From Agromyces lapidis (GTDB lineage: Bacteria; Actinomycetota; Actinomycetes; Actinomycetales; Microbacteriaceae), in the NCBI RefSeq assembly GCF_009749405.1, contig NZ_WBIQ01000001.1, positions 558,001 through 622,000 on the forward strand: a stretch of DNA of 64,000 nucleotides, read 5' to 3'. A program made the translations under genes and the position numbers. Positions 9,257 to 17,340 of this stretch are shown one piece after another. Below the pieces are notes generated by a model. The model searched no databases, was not told the origin of the DNA, and worked only from the letters and a program-made list of their open reading frames with translations. Within the stretch, counting starts at the first letter, position 1. Each line of letters begins with the position of its first letter.

Positions 9257-9721
9257 ATGGCTGATCCGGCACGCGCCAGGAAGATGGCCGACCGAATCAA
9301 GGAGATCGTCGCCCGGCGCCTCGACAAGGGTCTTCGCGACCCTCGTCTCGGCTTCGTGACGATCACCGACGTGCGCGTCACGGGCGACCTCCAGCACGCG
9401 AGCATCTTCTACACGGTCTACGGCACCGACGAGGAGCGCCGCGATTCGGCGCTCGCGCTGAAGGCCGCGACCGGGATGCTTCGCAGCGAGGTCGGCCGCA
9501 ACATCACGGCTCGGCTCACGCCGAGCCTCGAGTTCATCGCCGACGCGGTGCCCGAGAACGCGCAGCACATCGCCGATCTGCTGCGTGAGGCCCGCACGCG
9601 CGACGAGGAGATGCTCGCGCAGGCGGCGAACGCCGAGTACGCGGGCGATCCCGACCCGTACGTGAAGCCGCGCGAGCTCGACGACGACGAAGACGATCTC
9701 GACGACGTCGAGGTCCGCTGA
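9257..9721 (+). CDS. rbfA: Ribosome-binding factor A
   Basis: A 154-residue 30S maturation factor with the KH-like RbfA fold. RARKMADRIKEIVARRL at the N-terminus, LGFVTITDVRVTGDLQHASIFYTVYG in the core and PSLEFIADAVPENAQHI near the end are typical. The acidic tail (about 30 residues, ending DDDEDDLDDVEVR) is common in actinobacterial RbfA. GGAAGGAGAG upstream supports the ATG. It is the last gene of the nusA block. Confidence 0.95.
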   Translation: MADPARARKMADRIKEIVARRLDKGLRDPRLGFVTITDVRVTGDLQHASIFYTVYGTDEERRDSALALKAATGMLRSEVGRNITARLTPSLEFIADAVPENAQHIADLLREARTRDEEMLAQAANAEYAGDPDPYVKPRELDDDEDDLDDVEVR

Positions 9722-9781
9722 GTTCGCGAGCGGTCTCGCGACGCGATTCCCACTCCGCATCGACCGAAGACGTCGACGCAC

Positions 9782-9813
9782 CACTGCCCGGGGCCGTCAG
9801 GCCTCGGGCAGTG
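9782..9813. terminator. Bidirectional terminator between rbfA and mutY
   Basis: Arms 9782-9795 and 9800-9813 pair over 14 bp with one wobble around GTCA. The 3' arm overlaps the last codons of the convergent mutY gene. Confidence 0.65.
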
Positions 9814-10684
9814 TCATTCCCTCGCCGGTCTCGACCGCGAGGCCGTCGGCGATGAGCCCGGAGATCGCGCGTTCGAGCTGCACGGCATCGGCCCAGATGC
9901 CCATGATCTCGGCGCGGGTCACGGGTCGGTGCGCCGCTCGGAGCTCGCGCATGACGAGGCCGCGGACCTGCCGGTCGGAGCCCGCGAAGCGGGCCTGCTT
10001 CGGCTTGCGCGGCCCGTCGTAGGCCGGGGAGCCCGCGCGGAGCCAGGCGCAGCGATCGCTGACCGGGCACACTCCGCACTGAGGGGCGCGCGCCGTGCAG
10101 ACGGTCGCTCCGAGCTCCATCGCGGCGGCGTTGAACGCGCGCGCCTCGTGCGGAGACTCGGGAAGAAGCGCGGACATCGCGGCCAGGTCCCTGGCGGTCG
10201 ACGGGGGAGCGGGCTCGGCGTTGCCGTCGACCGCCCGGGCGATGACCCGCCGCGTGTTGGTGTCGACGACGGGCACCCGTACGCCGAAGGCGAAGGCCGC
10301 GACGGCTCGCGCGGTGTAGGGGCCGACCCCCTGCAGGGCGAGCAGCTCGTCGACTCCGCGCGGGACCTCGCCGCCGTGCCGTTCGACGATCTCGACGGCG
10401 GCGCGATGCAACCAGAGCGCACGGCGCGGGTAGCCGAGCCGGTCCCAGGCGCGCACCGCTTCGGCGGCGGGCTCGGCGGCCAGGCTCGCCGGCGTCGGCC
10501 ATCGGCGGATCCAGGCCTCCCACCGCGGGAGCACCCGATCGACCTGCGTCTGCTGCAGCATGAACTCGCTCACGAGCACCGCCCACGGCGAGACCTCGGC
10601 GGCACGCCATGGCAGCGGCCGCGCAGCATCCGCGAACCATTCGTTGACGGCGGGGGCGAGGTCGGGAGCGGCCGGTCGAGGCAT
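9797..10684 (-). CDS. mutY: A/G-specific adenine glycosylase MutY
   Basis: A 295-residue base-excision repair enzyme that removes adenine opposite 8-oxoguanine. The catalytic segment VSEFMLQQTQV, the helix-hairpin-helix LQGVGPYTARAVAAFA with catalytic Asp in VVDTNTRRV, and the 4Fe-4S cysteines in C-x6-C-x2-C-x5-C spacing (CTARAPQCGVCPVSDRC) are all present. It is shorter than E. coli MutY (350), having no full C-terminal MutT-like domain, as in other actinobacteria. A TAGGCT hexamer six bases before the ATG suggests a leaderless transcript. Confidence 0.95.
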   Translation of the reverse strand: MPRPAAPDLAPAVNEWFADAARPLPWRAAEVSPWAVLVSEFMLQQTQVDRVLPRWEAWIRRWPTPASLAAEPAAEAVRAWDRLGYPRRALWLHRAAVEIVERHGGEVPRGVDELLALQGVGPYTARAVAAFAFGVRVPVVDTNTRRVIARAVDGNAEPAPPSTARDLAAMSALLPESPHEARAFNAAAMELGATVCTARAPQCGVCPVSDRCAWLRAGSPAYDGPRKPKQARFAGSDRQVRGLVMRELRAAHRPVTRAEIMGIWADAVQLERAISGLIADGLAVETGEGMTLPEA

Positions 10685-10690
10685 CCGACC

Positions 10691-10725
10691 AGCCTAGGCC
10701 GCGGCGGATGTCGCGGGGTTATGCT
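10691..10725. promoter_or_regulatory. Divergent leaderless promoters (mutY / kinase)
   Basis: The minus-strand -10 TAGGCT (10691-10696) is six bases from the mutY ATG. The plus-strand -10 TATGCT (10720-10725) is six bases from the ATG at 10732. Transcripts would begin at or very near the start codons. Confidence 0.65.
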
Positions 10726-10731
10726 CGCAGC

Positions 10732-11319
10732 ATGCGCCTCGTCACGACGCCCCGGGTCACCTTCCTCCGTGAGCTCTCGGGCGAGATCATCGCGCACTCC
10801 GGGCGCGGGCGCATGATCGTCGCGGTCGACGGTCCGCTGCAGAGCGGCAAGACGGCGTTCGCCGACGATCTCGCCGCGGTGCTCGAGGAGGCGGGGCACA
10901 CCGTGTTCCGGGCGAGCATGGAGGACTTCCACCGCTCCCGGGCGGCGCAGGCCGTGTTCGGCGACGACACCGCCGATCGGTACTACCGCTACGGCTTCGA
11001 CGAGTCGGCGCTGCGGCGGGTGCTCGTCGAGCCCTTCCGGCTCGGCGGCTCGACCGCGTTCGTCACGCGGGTGTTCGACCCGGCGCGCGACGCGTGGGTC
11101 GAGCCCAAGTGGATCACGGGCCCCGCGGACGCGATCCTCGTGCTCGACGGGCGGTTCGTGCTCCGCGAGCGTCTCGACGAGCTCTGGGACTTCCGCATCG
11201 CGATCGACGGCGAGCCCGTCGATCCGGCCGACCGCCTCGCGTACGCGGAGCGCGACCCGCGACGGGCGGCCGACGTGGTCGTGGACCTCGAGAATTCCTC
11301 GGCACCGCGCCGAACGTAG
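10732..11319 (+). CDS. Uridine kinase-like P-loop protein
   Basis: A 195-residue P-loop protein with Walker A GPLQSGKT, an RASMEDFHRSR segment after strand 2 resembling the uridine kinase acceptor region, and ILVLDGRFVLRERLDELWDFRIAIDG matching the Walker-B region of nucleoside kinases. The C-terminus has RLAYAERDPRRAADVVVDLEN, also kinase-like. The phosphate acceptor is not known. The start at 10732 follows TATGCT by six bases (leaderless); an ATG 24 bases earlier would overlap the -10. It is divergent from mutY. Confidence 0.75.
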   Translation: MRLVTTPRVTFLRELSGEIIAHSGRGRMIVAVDGPLQSGKTAFADDLAAVLEEAGHTVFRASMEDFHRSRAAQAVFGDDTADRYYRYGFDESALRRVLVEPFRLGGSTAFVTRVFDPARDAWVEPKWITGPADAILVLDGRFVLRERLDELWDFRIAIDGEPVDPADRLAYAERDPRRAADVVVDLENSSAPRRT

Positions 11320-11339
11320 GCGTCTGTACCCCGGTCGGA

Positions 11340-11414
11340 TTCCCCATTCCGGGGGTCATTTTGTACCCCGATCGACGGAATCGGCCGATCAGGGGTGCGA
11401 TCGTTCTCCATAAT
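11340..11414 (+). promoter_or_regulatory. Promoter and upstream palindrome of first surface protein gene
   Basis: A G/C palindrome-like element (11340-11359, TCCCCATTCCGGGGG core) lies 49 bp before a CATAAT -10 at 11409-11414. The start region ATTGCCA, then GCCCCCGGCAGCAG, follows. The same element, spacing, -10 and start region occur before the second surface protein gene. The leader from here to the ATG is about 215 nt and contains no convincing gene, so 11320-11636 is otherwise non-coding. Confidence 0.6.
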
Positions 11415-11636
11415 TGGCTGATTGCCAGCCCCCGGCAGCAGTGATACCCGACGCACCACTCAGCACCACCGGACATCCCGAAGTCGATCGACGCGGAACA
11501 CCCGCCTGCGCCGATCGACGACGCACGACGGCGCCCTGTTCGAGCATCGCTCGAGCCGCGGCGAGTCGTCGCTGTTCGCGTGTGCGCGAGCGCGCGGGCG
11601 CCTCCTCGACCGGGCCGACTCCAGGAGACCCACCCG

Positions 11637-13361
11637 ATGAGGACCACCCGTGCACTCCGCGTCGCGGCGACCGTCGTCGGCGCGCTCGCGCTGACGCTCG
11701 GCGCCGGCGTGCTGCCCGCCCAGGCGACGCAGCCGTCGTTCGTCTGCGAACCGCTCGACTCCGGCAAGATCGATACGACGGGCGGCCCGGCCACCGTGAC
11801 GGTGACCGCGCCCGAGGGTCGGCTCATCGACGGCTACTGCGTCAAGGCCGGCACGACGAAGCACTTCGTCCCCGTGCAGCCGCCGCAGGCGACCGTCGTG
11901 ATCGACCACCCGACGAAGGACTCGGTGAGCCACTACTCGGTGAGCTACGTCGACGTGCCGAACGACCCCGAGGACCCCGAAGGGCTGCCGATCCCGGCCG
12001 AGCCCGCCTGGGTCGACGAGTGCGGCGTGGAGGGCGACGGCTACGTGTTGCCCGTCACCGCCGACGTCGCCTGGACGAGCAGCGGCCGCGACGCGGAGGG
12101 CCGTGAGACGGTCACGGCGACGGCGCAGAACGGGAAGACCTTCGTCGGCGGCGGGTCGACCGTCGAGTTCTCGCACGTCTTCACCGACGAGGAGTGCGAG
12201 ACTCCGCCGCTCGCGCAGTGCGAGACGTTCTCGACGAACCGCTCGACCGATCTCTCGAAGTGGGACCTCGGCCAGACCCGCGCGACCGGCCACAACGAGA
12301 TCGTCGCGAACGGTCTCCGTGTCTGGACTGAGGGAACGAGCTCGACCGACAAGGCCGCCGGCTACTACGACACCAACTTCCCGCTGAGCGGGGTCGGCGT
12401 CACCTCGATTGCCGACGCGCTCGACTACACGGCGACGACCGGTCCCGAGCCGGGCCTCCAGCTCGTCGTCGACGTCGACGGTGACGGCACGGGCGACGGC
12501 ATCCTCGTCGGCGAGGCCGTCTACGGCGAGAACTGGTGGCTGAGCGGCGGCTCGGCACCGGCGCTCAAGGACGGCGCCCCGAACACGGGCGGCGGCAACG
12601 GATCCGAGTGGTTCGGCACGGCCGCGGAATGGGTCGAAGCGTTCCCCGAGGCGATCGTCGAGGCGATCGGCTACTCGCTCGGCTCGGGCGTGCACGGCGA
12701 CGGCGTCATCACGAAGATCGCCCTCGGCTGCGTCGAGTACACCTTCGGCCTGAAGCCCACCGAGCTCGCGCAGCCGACGCTCGACGGCAGCATCGCCGCC
12801 GGCGTCTGCGTGGCGAACGCGCCGTGGATCTACTTCCACGTCACGCTCACCGACCCCGACGGCATCGTCGTGTCGCGCGAGGTCTCGCTCGTGCTGAGCG
12901 ACGGCGAGCACACCGAGACGATCGCGCTCGGCACGCTGAACGACGAGGGCGTGGTCGAGGGCGAAGTGCTCTGGCCCGGCGCCGCGGTCGACGACGAGGG
13001 CAATGCCATCGCCTGGCCCGGATGGAAGCAGCTCGACGACGGCACGTGGGTCGAGACCGACGAGAACTTCGCCTGGACCCGTGACCTCACGAGTGCGAAG
13101 TTCGTGGTGAACCCCGAGGTCGGGGTCGAGCTGGCGTACCCGCCGGCCACGCCCGACTGCGTCGCGGCGCCGCCCGTGCCCGAGACCCCGGGCGAGCCCG
13201 GCGGTGGCGACGGCGAGTCGCCGTCGGCGCCGGCCGGCGCCGGTGACGGGCTCGCGCACACCGGCTTCGCCGGCGCGACGATCGCGATCGTCGCGGGGGT
13301 CGTGGTTCTCGCGGGCATCGCGTTCCTCGTGATCGCGCGCCTGCGCCGCACGCAGTCCTGA
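11637..13361 (+). CDS. LAxTG wall-anchored surface protein (paralogue 1)
   Basis: A 574-residue secreted protein. It has a Sec signal peptide (residues 1-30, ending AQA) and one degenerate copy of the Cys-Gly repeat that is amplified in its neighbour (about residues 120-190). A middle domain contains a DVDGDGTGDG calcium-loop-like motif. Its last 195 residues are nearly the same as those of the downstream gene. It ends with LAHTG at residues 539-543, a hydrophobic helix and RLRRTQS. LAxTG is the sorting signal of class E sortases. No enzyme motif is seen, so adhesion or coat function is inference. CAGGAG precedes the ATG; the in-frame extension upstream is not needed. Confidence 0.85.
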   Translation: MRTTRALRVAATVVGALALTLGAGVLPAQATQPSFVCEPLDSGKIDTTGGPATVTVTAPEGRLIDGYCVKAGTTKHFVPVQPPQATVVIDHPTKDSVSHYSVSYVDVPNDPEDPEGLPIPAEPAWVDECGVEGDGYVLPVTADVAWTSSGRDAEGRETVTATAQNGKTFVGGGSTVEFSHVFTDEECETPPLAQCETFSTNRSTDLSKWDLGQTRATGHNEIVANGLRVWTEGTSSTDKAAGYYDTNFPLSGVGVTSIADALDYTATTGPEPGLQLVVDVDGDGTGDGILVGEAVYGENWWLSGGSAPALKDGAPNTGGGNGSEWFGTAAEWVEAFPEAIVEAIGYSLGSGVHGDGVITKIALGCVEYTFGLKPTELAQPTLDGSIAAGVCVANAPWIYFHVTLTDPDGIVVSREVSLVLSDGEHTETIALGTLNDEGVVEGEVLWPGAAVDDEGNAIAWPGWKQLDDGTWVETDENFAWTRDLTSAKFVVNPEVGVELAYPPATPDCVAAPPVPETPGEPGGGDGESPSAPAGAGDGLAHTGFAGATIAIVAGVVVLAGIAFLVIARLRRTQS

Positions 13362-13402
13362 CGCAGCACGCGAGAGGGGCCCGGTCCACCGGGCCCCTCT
13401 CG
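12771..13402 (+). repeat. Duplicated 3' module including terminator (copy 1)
   Basis: The last 197 codons of the first surface gene, its stop, the following GACGCAGCAC and the hairpin terminator correspond to 15587-16212 in the second gene. The retained similarity in the non-coding tail shows duplication or gene conversion of a whole 3' unit rather than protein convergence. Confidence 0.8.
13371..13402 (+). terminator. Terminator of surface protein 1
   Basis: Perfect 14-bp arms 13371-13384 and 13389-13402 enclose TCCA. Confidence 0.75.
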
Positions 13403-13437
13403 TGCTCCGGGCTCCATCGGCTCGAAAAGGGAGATTT

Positions 13438-13512
13438 GTCCCCCATTTCGGGGGACATCTGGTACCTCGTCGCGAAAAGGGGCTGACAAGTCCCCCATTT
13501 CGAGGACATAAT
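13438..13512 (+). promoter_or_regulatory. Promoter and two operator-like palindromes of surface protein 2
   Basis: GTCCCCCATTTCGGGGGAC at 13438-13456 is a 7-bp-arm palindrome. A near copy at 13490-13507 lies between CTGACA (-35, 13483-13488) and CATAAT (-10, 13507-13512), 18 bp apart. Each copy is preceded by CGAAAAGGG, so about 37 bp is directly repeated at 52-bp spacing, five helical turns. The non-coding stretch 13403-13774 holds this promoter plus a leader of about 250 nt with no evident gene. Confidence 0.65.
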
Positions 13513-13774
13513 GGGGGACATTGCCAAAGCCCCCGGCAGTAGCGGAACCCGAAGCAACACCCGCACCACCCGAAACCCGAAGATGATCGTCACGGACACC
13601 CGTCCGTGGCGATCGCCGCTGTGTGCGCTCGACCCGGCCACCCAGGTGCGTACCACGCACCCGGGAGGCGGGGTCGAGCGCCCCGGCGAAGCCCTGCGAT
13701 CATGCACGCCTTCGCCGTGCGTTCGAGTTCTCCGTTCCGCCGCCGTGCCGGGCCGATCTCTGGAGAGAACCCGA

Positions 13775-16171
13775 ATGAGCAAGCCCCGCGCCGGCCTGGC
13801 GCACGCTGCCCACGGCGATGCCCGTCCGCGCAGCCGATCATCGATTTCGACCCCGCTCCGCCGTCTCGCGGCGGCGGTCACCGCCCTCGTGCTCGGCGGC
13901 GGTCTCGCCCTCGTCGGCGTCGCGGCTCCGGCCTCGGCGCACACGGGCGACCTCAAGGCCTCCGCGGTGTGCAACGTCGAGACGGGCGAGTATGACGTCA
14001 CTTACACGCTGAAGCTCTCGAACGTGCCGACGGGAAAGACCGGTACGACGATGTGGGAGGTCGGCGGCTCGAGATTCGAGGGCACGCCGAAGAGTGCCGA
14101 CGGCATGGATCGTGGCCCCCTCAGCTCCACGGGCAACGCGACCCTCGAGCTCGGCACCGAAAGCCTGCCGGGCGACACAGTGGGCAACGGCCCCTGGGTC
14201 TATGCCTTCACGAGCTGGGACAGGAACAACAAGAAGGGTTCCGATGGGCGCATCGAGGGCCTGAATGGCGACTGCGGCAATGAGACGACGGTCAAGAAGA
14301 TCACCTTCTGCCACGCCACGGGCAGCGCCACGAACCCGTACGTCCGACTCACCACGTCGGTCAGCGCGTTCCTGAACGCCGGGCACATCGACCACCAGAA
14401 ACGCGGCGACATCTACCCCGAGTTCACCTATAAGAAGCCCGGCAAGAACGGTCAGCTCATCACAGTTCCCGCGCAGGGGGACCAGAGCCTGCTGACGACC
14501 GGCGACTGCACGAAGCCGGGGCCCACCGAGATCGAGGTCGAGGGCGCGCCGAGCTTCGCCGACACCTGCGGCCCCGACAACGAGAAGCTCACTGTTCCGG
14601 CCGACACGAAGTTCATCGACTGGGAGAAGCGCGAGCAGAACGGCGTGATCACCGTCACGGCGACGGCGAACACGGGCTACGTCTTCAAGCCGGGCGCGAA
14701 GACCGAGTGGACCTTCACGATCGACGACGCCCCGTGCCCGCCCACCGAGGTGCCGGTCGGCGGCGAGCCGACCTTCTCCGACACCTGCGGCGTCGACAAC
14801 GAGAAGCTGACCGTCCCCGCTGACACCGACTTCGTCGACTGGAACCACAGCGAGTCGAACGGCGTCATCACCGTCACCGCCACGGCGAAGAAGGACTACG
14901 TCTTCCCGAAGGACGCGCAGACCGAGTGGACCTTCACGATCGACGACAGCGACTGCATCGTCGAGGTCGTCGGCGCTCCCACCTTCTCCGACACCTGCGG
15001 CGTCGACAACGAGAAGCTCACCGTCCCCGACGACACGAAGTTCATCGACTGGGAGCAGAACGAGGTCGGCGGCGTGATCACGGTCACGGCGACCCCGCAG
15101 AAGGGCTTCGCCTTCCCGAAGGACGCCCAGACCGAGTGGACCTACACGATCGACGACGAGCCCTGCGTCGTCGAGGTCGAGGGTGAACCGAGGTTCGAAG
15201 ACACCTGCGGCCCCGACAACGAGAAGCTCACCCTCCCCGACGACACCGACACGATCGATTGGGAGTGGATCGAGGAAGACGGCGTCATCACGGTCACGGC
15301 GACCGCGCTCGAGGGCTCGGTCTTCCCCGAGGGTGCGCAGGCGACGTGGACCTTCACGATCGACGACCTTCCCTGCGTGATCGAGCTCACGGGTGAGCCG
15401 ACGCTCTCCGACGTCTGCGGCCCCGACAACGAGAAGGTCAGCCACCCCGGCGACACCGATCTCGTCACCTGGGCGCAGAGCGAGAAGGACGGCGTCGTCA
15501 CGGTCACGGCGACGGCAGCCCCCGGCAACACCTTCCCCCAGGGCCCGGTCGTCGTGTGGACCTACACCCTCGACGACGAGCCCTGCATCGCACCCGTGCT
15601 CGAAGGCTCGGTCGCGACCGGCGTCTGCGAGGCAGACGCGCCGTGGATCTCGTACAAGGTCGTCCTGACCGATCCCGACGCCCAGTCGACGAGCCGCGAG
15701 GTCTCGCTCGTCCTGAGCGACGGCGAGCACACCGAGACGATCGAGCTCGGCACGGTCGGCGAGGACGGCGTGCTCGAGGGCCGGGTCCTCTGGCCCGGTG
15801 CTTCCGTCGACGAGGAGGGCAACGCGACCGGATGGCCGGGTTGGAAGCAGCTCGGCGACGGTACCTGGGTGCAGACCGACGACAACTTCGCCTGGACCCG
15901 CAACCTCACGAGCGCGACGTTCGTGGTGAACCCCGAGCTCGCGGTCGAGCTGGCCTACCCGCCGGCCACGCCCGACTGCATCGCGGCACCGCCGACGCCC
16001 GAGACCCCGGGCGAGCCCGGCGGCAACGGCGACACGCCGTCGACGCCGGCCGGTGACGGACTCGCCTCGACCGGCTTCGCCGGCACCACGATCGCGATCG
16101 TCGCGGGCGTCGTGGTCCTCGCGGGCATCGCGTTCCTCGTGATCGCACGCCTGCGTCGCAAGCAGTCCTGA
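13775..16171 (+). CDS. LAxTG wall-anchored repeat surface protein (paralogue 2)
   Basis: A 798-residue surface protein with a long N-region and Sec signal peptide (cleavage after ASA near residue 56). An N-terminal domain includes ITFCHATGSATNPYV...NAGHIDH, a Cys/His motif recurrent in actinobacterial surface proteins. Five tandem Cys-containing repeats of about 70 residues follow. The end is a C-terminal module shared with paralogue 1, LASTG (residues 763-767), a membrane helix and RLRRKQS. Surface anchoring by a class E sortase is inferred from the motif; no sortase is in this window. The ATG at 13775 follows GGAGAG; the ATG at 13511 lies within the promoter palindrome and is rejected. Confidence 0.85.
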   Translation: MSKPRAGLAHAAHGDARPRSRSSISTPLRRLAAAVTALVLGGGLALVGVAAPASAHTGDLKASAVCNVETGEYDVTYTLKLSNVPTGKTGTTMWEVGGSRFEGTPKSADGMDRGPLSSTGNATLELGTESLPGDTVGNGPWVYAFTSWDRNNKKGSDGRIEGLNGDCGNETTVKKITFCHATGSATNPYVRLTTSVSAFLNAGHIDHQKRGDIYPEFTYKKPGKNGQLITVPAQGDQSLLTTGDCTKPGPTEIEVEGAPSFADTCGPDNEKLTVPADTKFIDWEKREQNGVITVTATANTGYVFKPGAKTEWTFTIDDAPCPPTEVPVGGEPTFSDTCGVDNEKLTVPADTDFVDWNHSESNGVITVTATAKKDYVFPKDAQTEWTFTIDDSDCIVEVVGAPTFSDTCGVDNEKLTVPDDTKFIDWEQNEVGGVITVTATPQKGFAFPKDAQTEWTYTIDDEPCVVEVEGEPRFEDTCGPDNEKLTLPDDTDTIDWEWIEEDGVITVTATALEGSVFPEGAQATWTFTIDDLPCVIELTGEPTLSDVCGPDNEKVSHPGDTDLVTWAQSEKDGVVTVTATAAPGNTFPQGPVVVWTYTLDDEPCIAPVLEGSVATGVCEADAPWISYKVVLTDPDAQSTSREVSLVLSDGEHTETIELGTVGEDGVLEGRVLWPGASVDEEGNATGWPGWKQLGDGTWVQTDDNFAWTRNLTSATFVVNPELAVELAYPPATPDCIAAPPTPETPGEPGGNGDTPSTPAGDGLASTGFAGTTIAIVAGVVVLAGIAFLVIARLRRKQS
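14522..15586 (+). repeat. Five tandem ~210-bp coding repeats
   Basis: Units 14522-14737, 14738-14956, 14957-15166, 15167-15376 and 15377-15586 each encode 70-73 residues with the pattern [GEP]-x-DTCGPDNEKLTVP-D-W-G-VITVTATA-F-WTFTIDD-x-C. Each unit has two cysteines, one in CG(P/V)DNEK and one at the end, suggesting a disulfide per module. The last unit is the most diverged. Confidence 0.85.
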
Positions 16172-16212
16172 CGCAGCACACGAGGGGGGTCCGGTTCGCC
16201 GGGCCCCCTTCG
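15587..16212 (+). repeat. Duplicated 3' module including terminator (copy 2)
   Basis: Partner of 12771-13402; the protein identity is high from the SREVSLVLSDGEHTETI segment to the C-terminus, and the similarity continues past the stop codon. Confidence 0.8.
16181..16212 (+). terminator. Terminator of surface protein 2
   Basis: Arms 16181-16194 and 16199-16212 around TTCG, with one mismatch and one wobble. It is homologous to the terminator at 13371-13402. Confidence 0.65.
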
Positions 16213-16277
16213 TCGTCGGTGCCGTCGCCGCGACGACCGCGCGCCGGCGGCGCGGCGCGGGGCGCGCGGCATCCGAA

Positions 16278-17273
16278 TCAGACGCGAACGGCCGCGAGCA
16301 CCCGCTCGGGTGCGAGCGGGGCGCCGCTCGCCTCGACCTCGTGCACGAGCGCGGTGAGCGCGCGACTGACCGGGGCGTCGAGCCCGGCGAGCTCGGCCTC
16401 GCGCACGACGGCGCCGTTCAGGAAGTCGATCTCGGTGGGCTGCCCGCGGCGCAGGCTCTGCTGCGTCGAGCCGAGGTTCGGCACCCCGCCCATCCGCACC
16501 CCCATGAGCCAGGGGAGCACCTGGCCGAGTGCGAGCGGAAGCCGCGCGAAGAGCCGGAGCCGCCGGTCGCCGAGACCCTGCAGGGCGCCGAAGCGCACCC
16601 CGCGGGCGATGCCGGTGCGCACGGCCTCCCGCATCGACGCCGCCACGACGCGACGCAGCCGACGGTCGCGAATGACGTCCTGCACGCTCCAGCCGACGAC
16701 GGCGGGCACGGCGTTCAGCATGTTCACGATGAGCTTCGTCCACTGGGCGCCGCGGAAGCCCGGGATCGCGACGACCGGCACGGCCTCCGAGAGGATCGCC
16801 GCGAGGCGGATCGACTCGGCGTCTGGGGCGCCGTCGCCGCGGCCGAGATAGCTCGTCGCGGGCGTCGTCACCCGCACGACTCCGGGCTCGGTGTAGTTCG
16901 CCGCGATGATCGAGAGCAGCCCGACCGCGCTCGACCCGGGCACGATGCGCTCGGCGGTCGCGACGCCGTCGAGGCCGTTCTGCACGATGACGAGCGGTAC
17001 CCCGTCGAGGAGCTCGAGGTTCGCGGTGAGGGCCGCCTCGGCGTCCTGCGCCTTCGTGCAGACGAGCGCGAGCTCGGGGCGGACGGTGAGCAGCTCGCCC
17101 GCCGCGACCCGCGCGTGGGCCTCGCCGTAGCCGCCGCTCAGGCGGATGCCGTCGGCCCTGATCGCCGCCAGGCCCGCGCCGCGAGCGGTGACCTCGATCT
17201 CGTGCCCCGCGCGCGCCAGCAGCGCCGCGAACGTTCCGCCCAGCGCCCCGGCGCCGATGATGCCGATCCTCAC
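16278..17273 (-). CDS. 2-dehydropantoate 2-reductase family protein (PanE/ApbA-like)
   Basis: A 331-residue NADPH-dependent reductase of the ketopantoate reductase family. The N-terminal Rossmann motif GIIGAGALGG, a VQNGLDG segment, the catalytic-region QWTKLIVNMLNAVPA with its lysine and an all-helical C-terminal domain (GVPNLGSTQQSLRRGQPTEIDFLNG) are present. The family makes pantoate for coenzyme A, but paralogues with other 2-oxoacid substrates are common, so the exact role is uncertain. The GTG at 17273 lies six bases from TACGCT (leaderless), divergent from truB. Confidence 0.85.
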   Translation of the reverse strand: MRIGIIGAGALGGTFAALLARAGHEIEVTARGAGLAAIRADGIRLSGGYGEAHARVAAGELLTVRPELALVCTKAQDAEAALTANLELLDGVPLVIVQNGLDGVATAERIVPGSSAVGLLSIIAANYTEPGVVRVTTPATSYLGRGDGAPDAESIRLAAILSEAVPVVAIPGFRGAQWTKLIVNMLNAVPAVVGWSVQDVIRDRRLRRVVAASMREAVRTGIARGVRFGALQGLGDRRLRLFARLPLALGQVLPWLMGVRMGGVPNLGSTQQSLRRGQPTEIDFLNGAVVREAELAGLDAPVSRALTALVHEVEASGAPLAPERVLAAVRV

Positions 17274-17279
17274 CGCTCC

Positions 17280-17333
17280 AGCGTAGGGCCGCGCCAGGGG
17301 TGCACCGGCCCCTGGCGCCGCGACTGTTAGCCT
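17280..17333. promoter_or_regulatory. Divergent leaderless promoters (reductase / truB)
   Basis: TACGCT on the minus strand (17280-17285) is six bases from the GTG at 17273. TAGCCT on the plus strand (17328-17333) is seven bases from the truB GTG. Confidence 0.6.
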
Positions 17334-17340
17334 GTACGGC

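Noticed and set aside
6221..9784. A 1187-codon minus-strand frame opposite infB and rbfA
   Set aside because: Antisense shadow of conserved infB/rbfA; composition dominated by Val/Asp/Arg/Leu with no recognisable domain.
13511..13774. In-frame N-terminal extension of the second surface protein from the ATG at 13511
   Set aside because: That ATG overlaps the -10 and operator palindrome; the start at 13775 has a ribosome-binding site and begins just before a normal signal peptide.
14522..15586. Repeats considered as a CRISPR array
   Set aside because: Units are ~210 bp, in frame, contiguous without unique spacers and encode similar protein modules.
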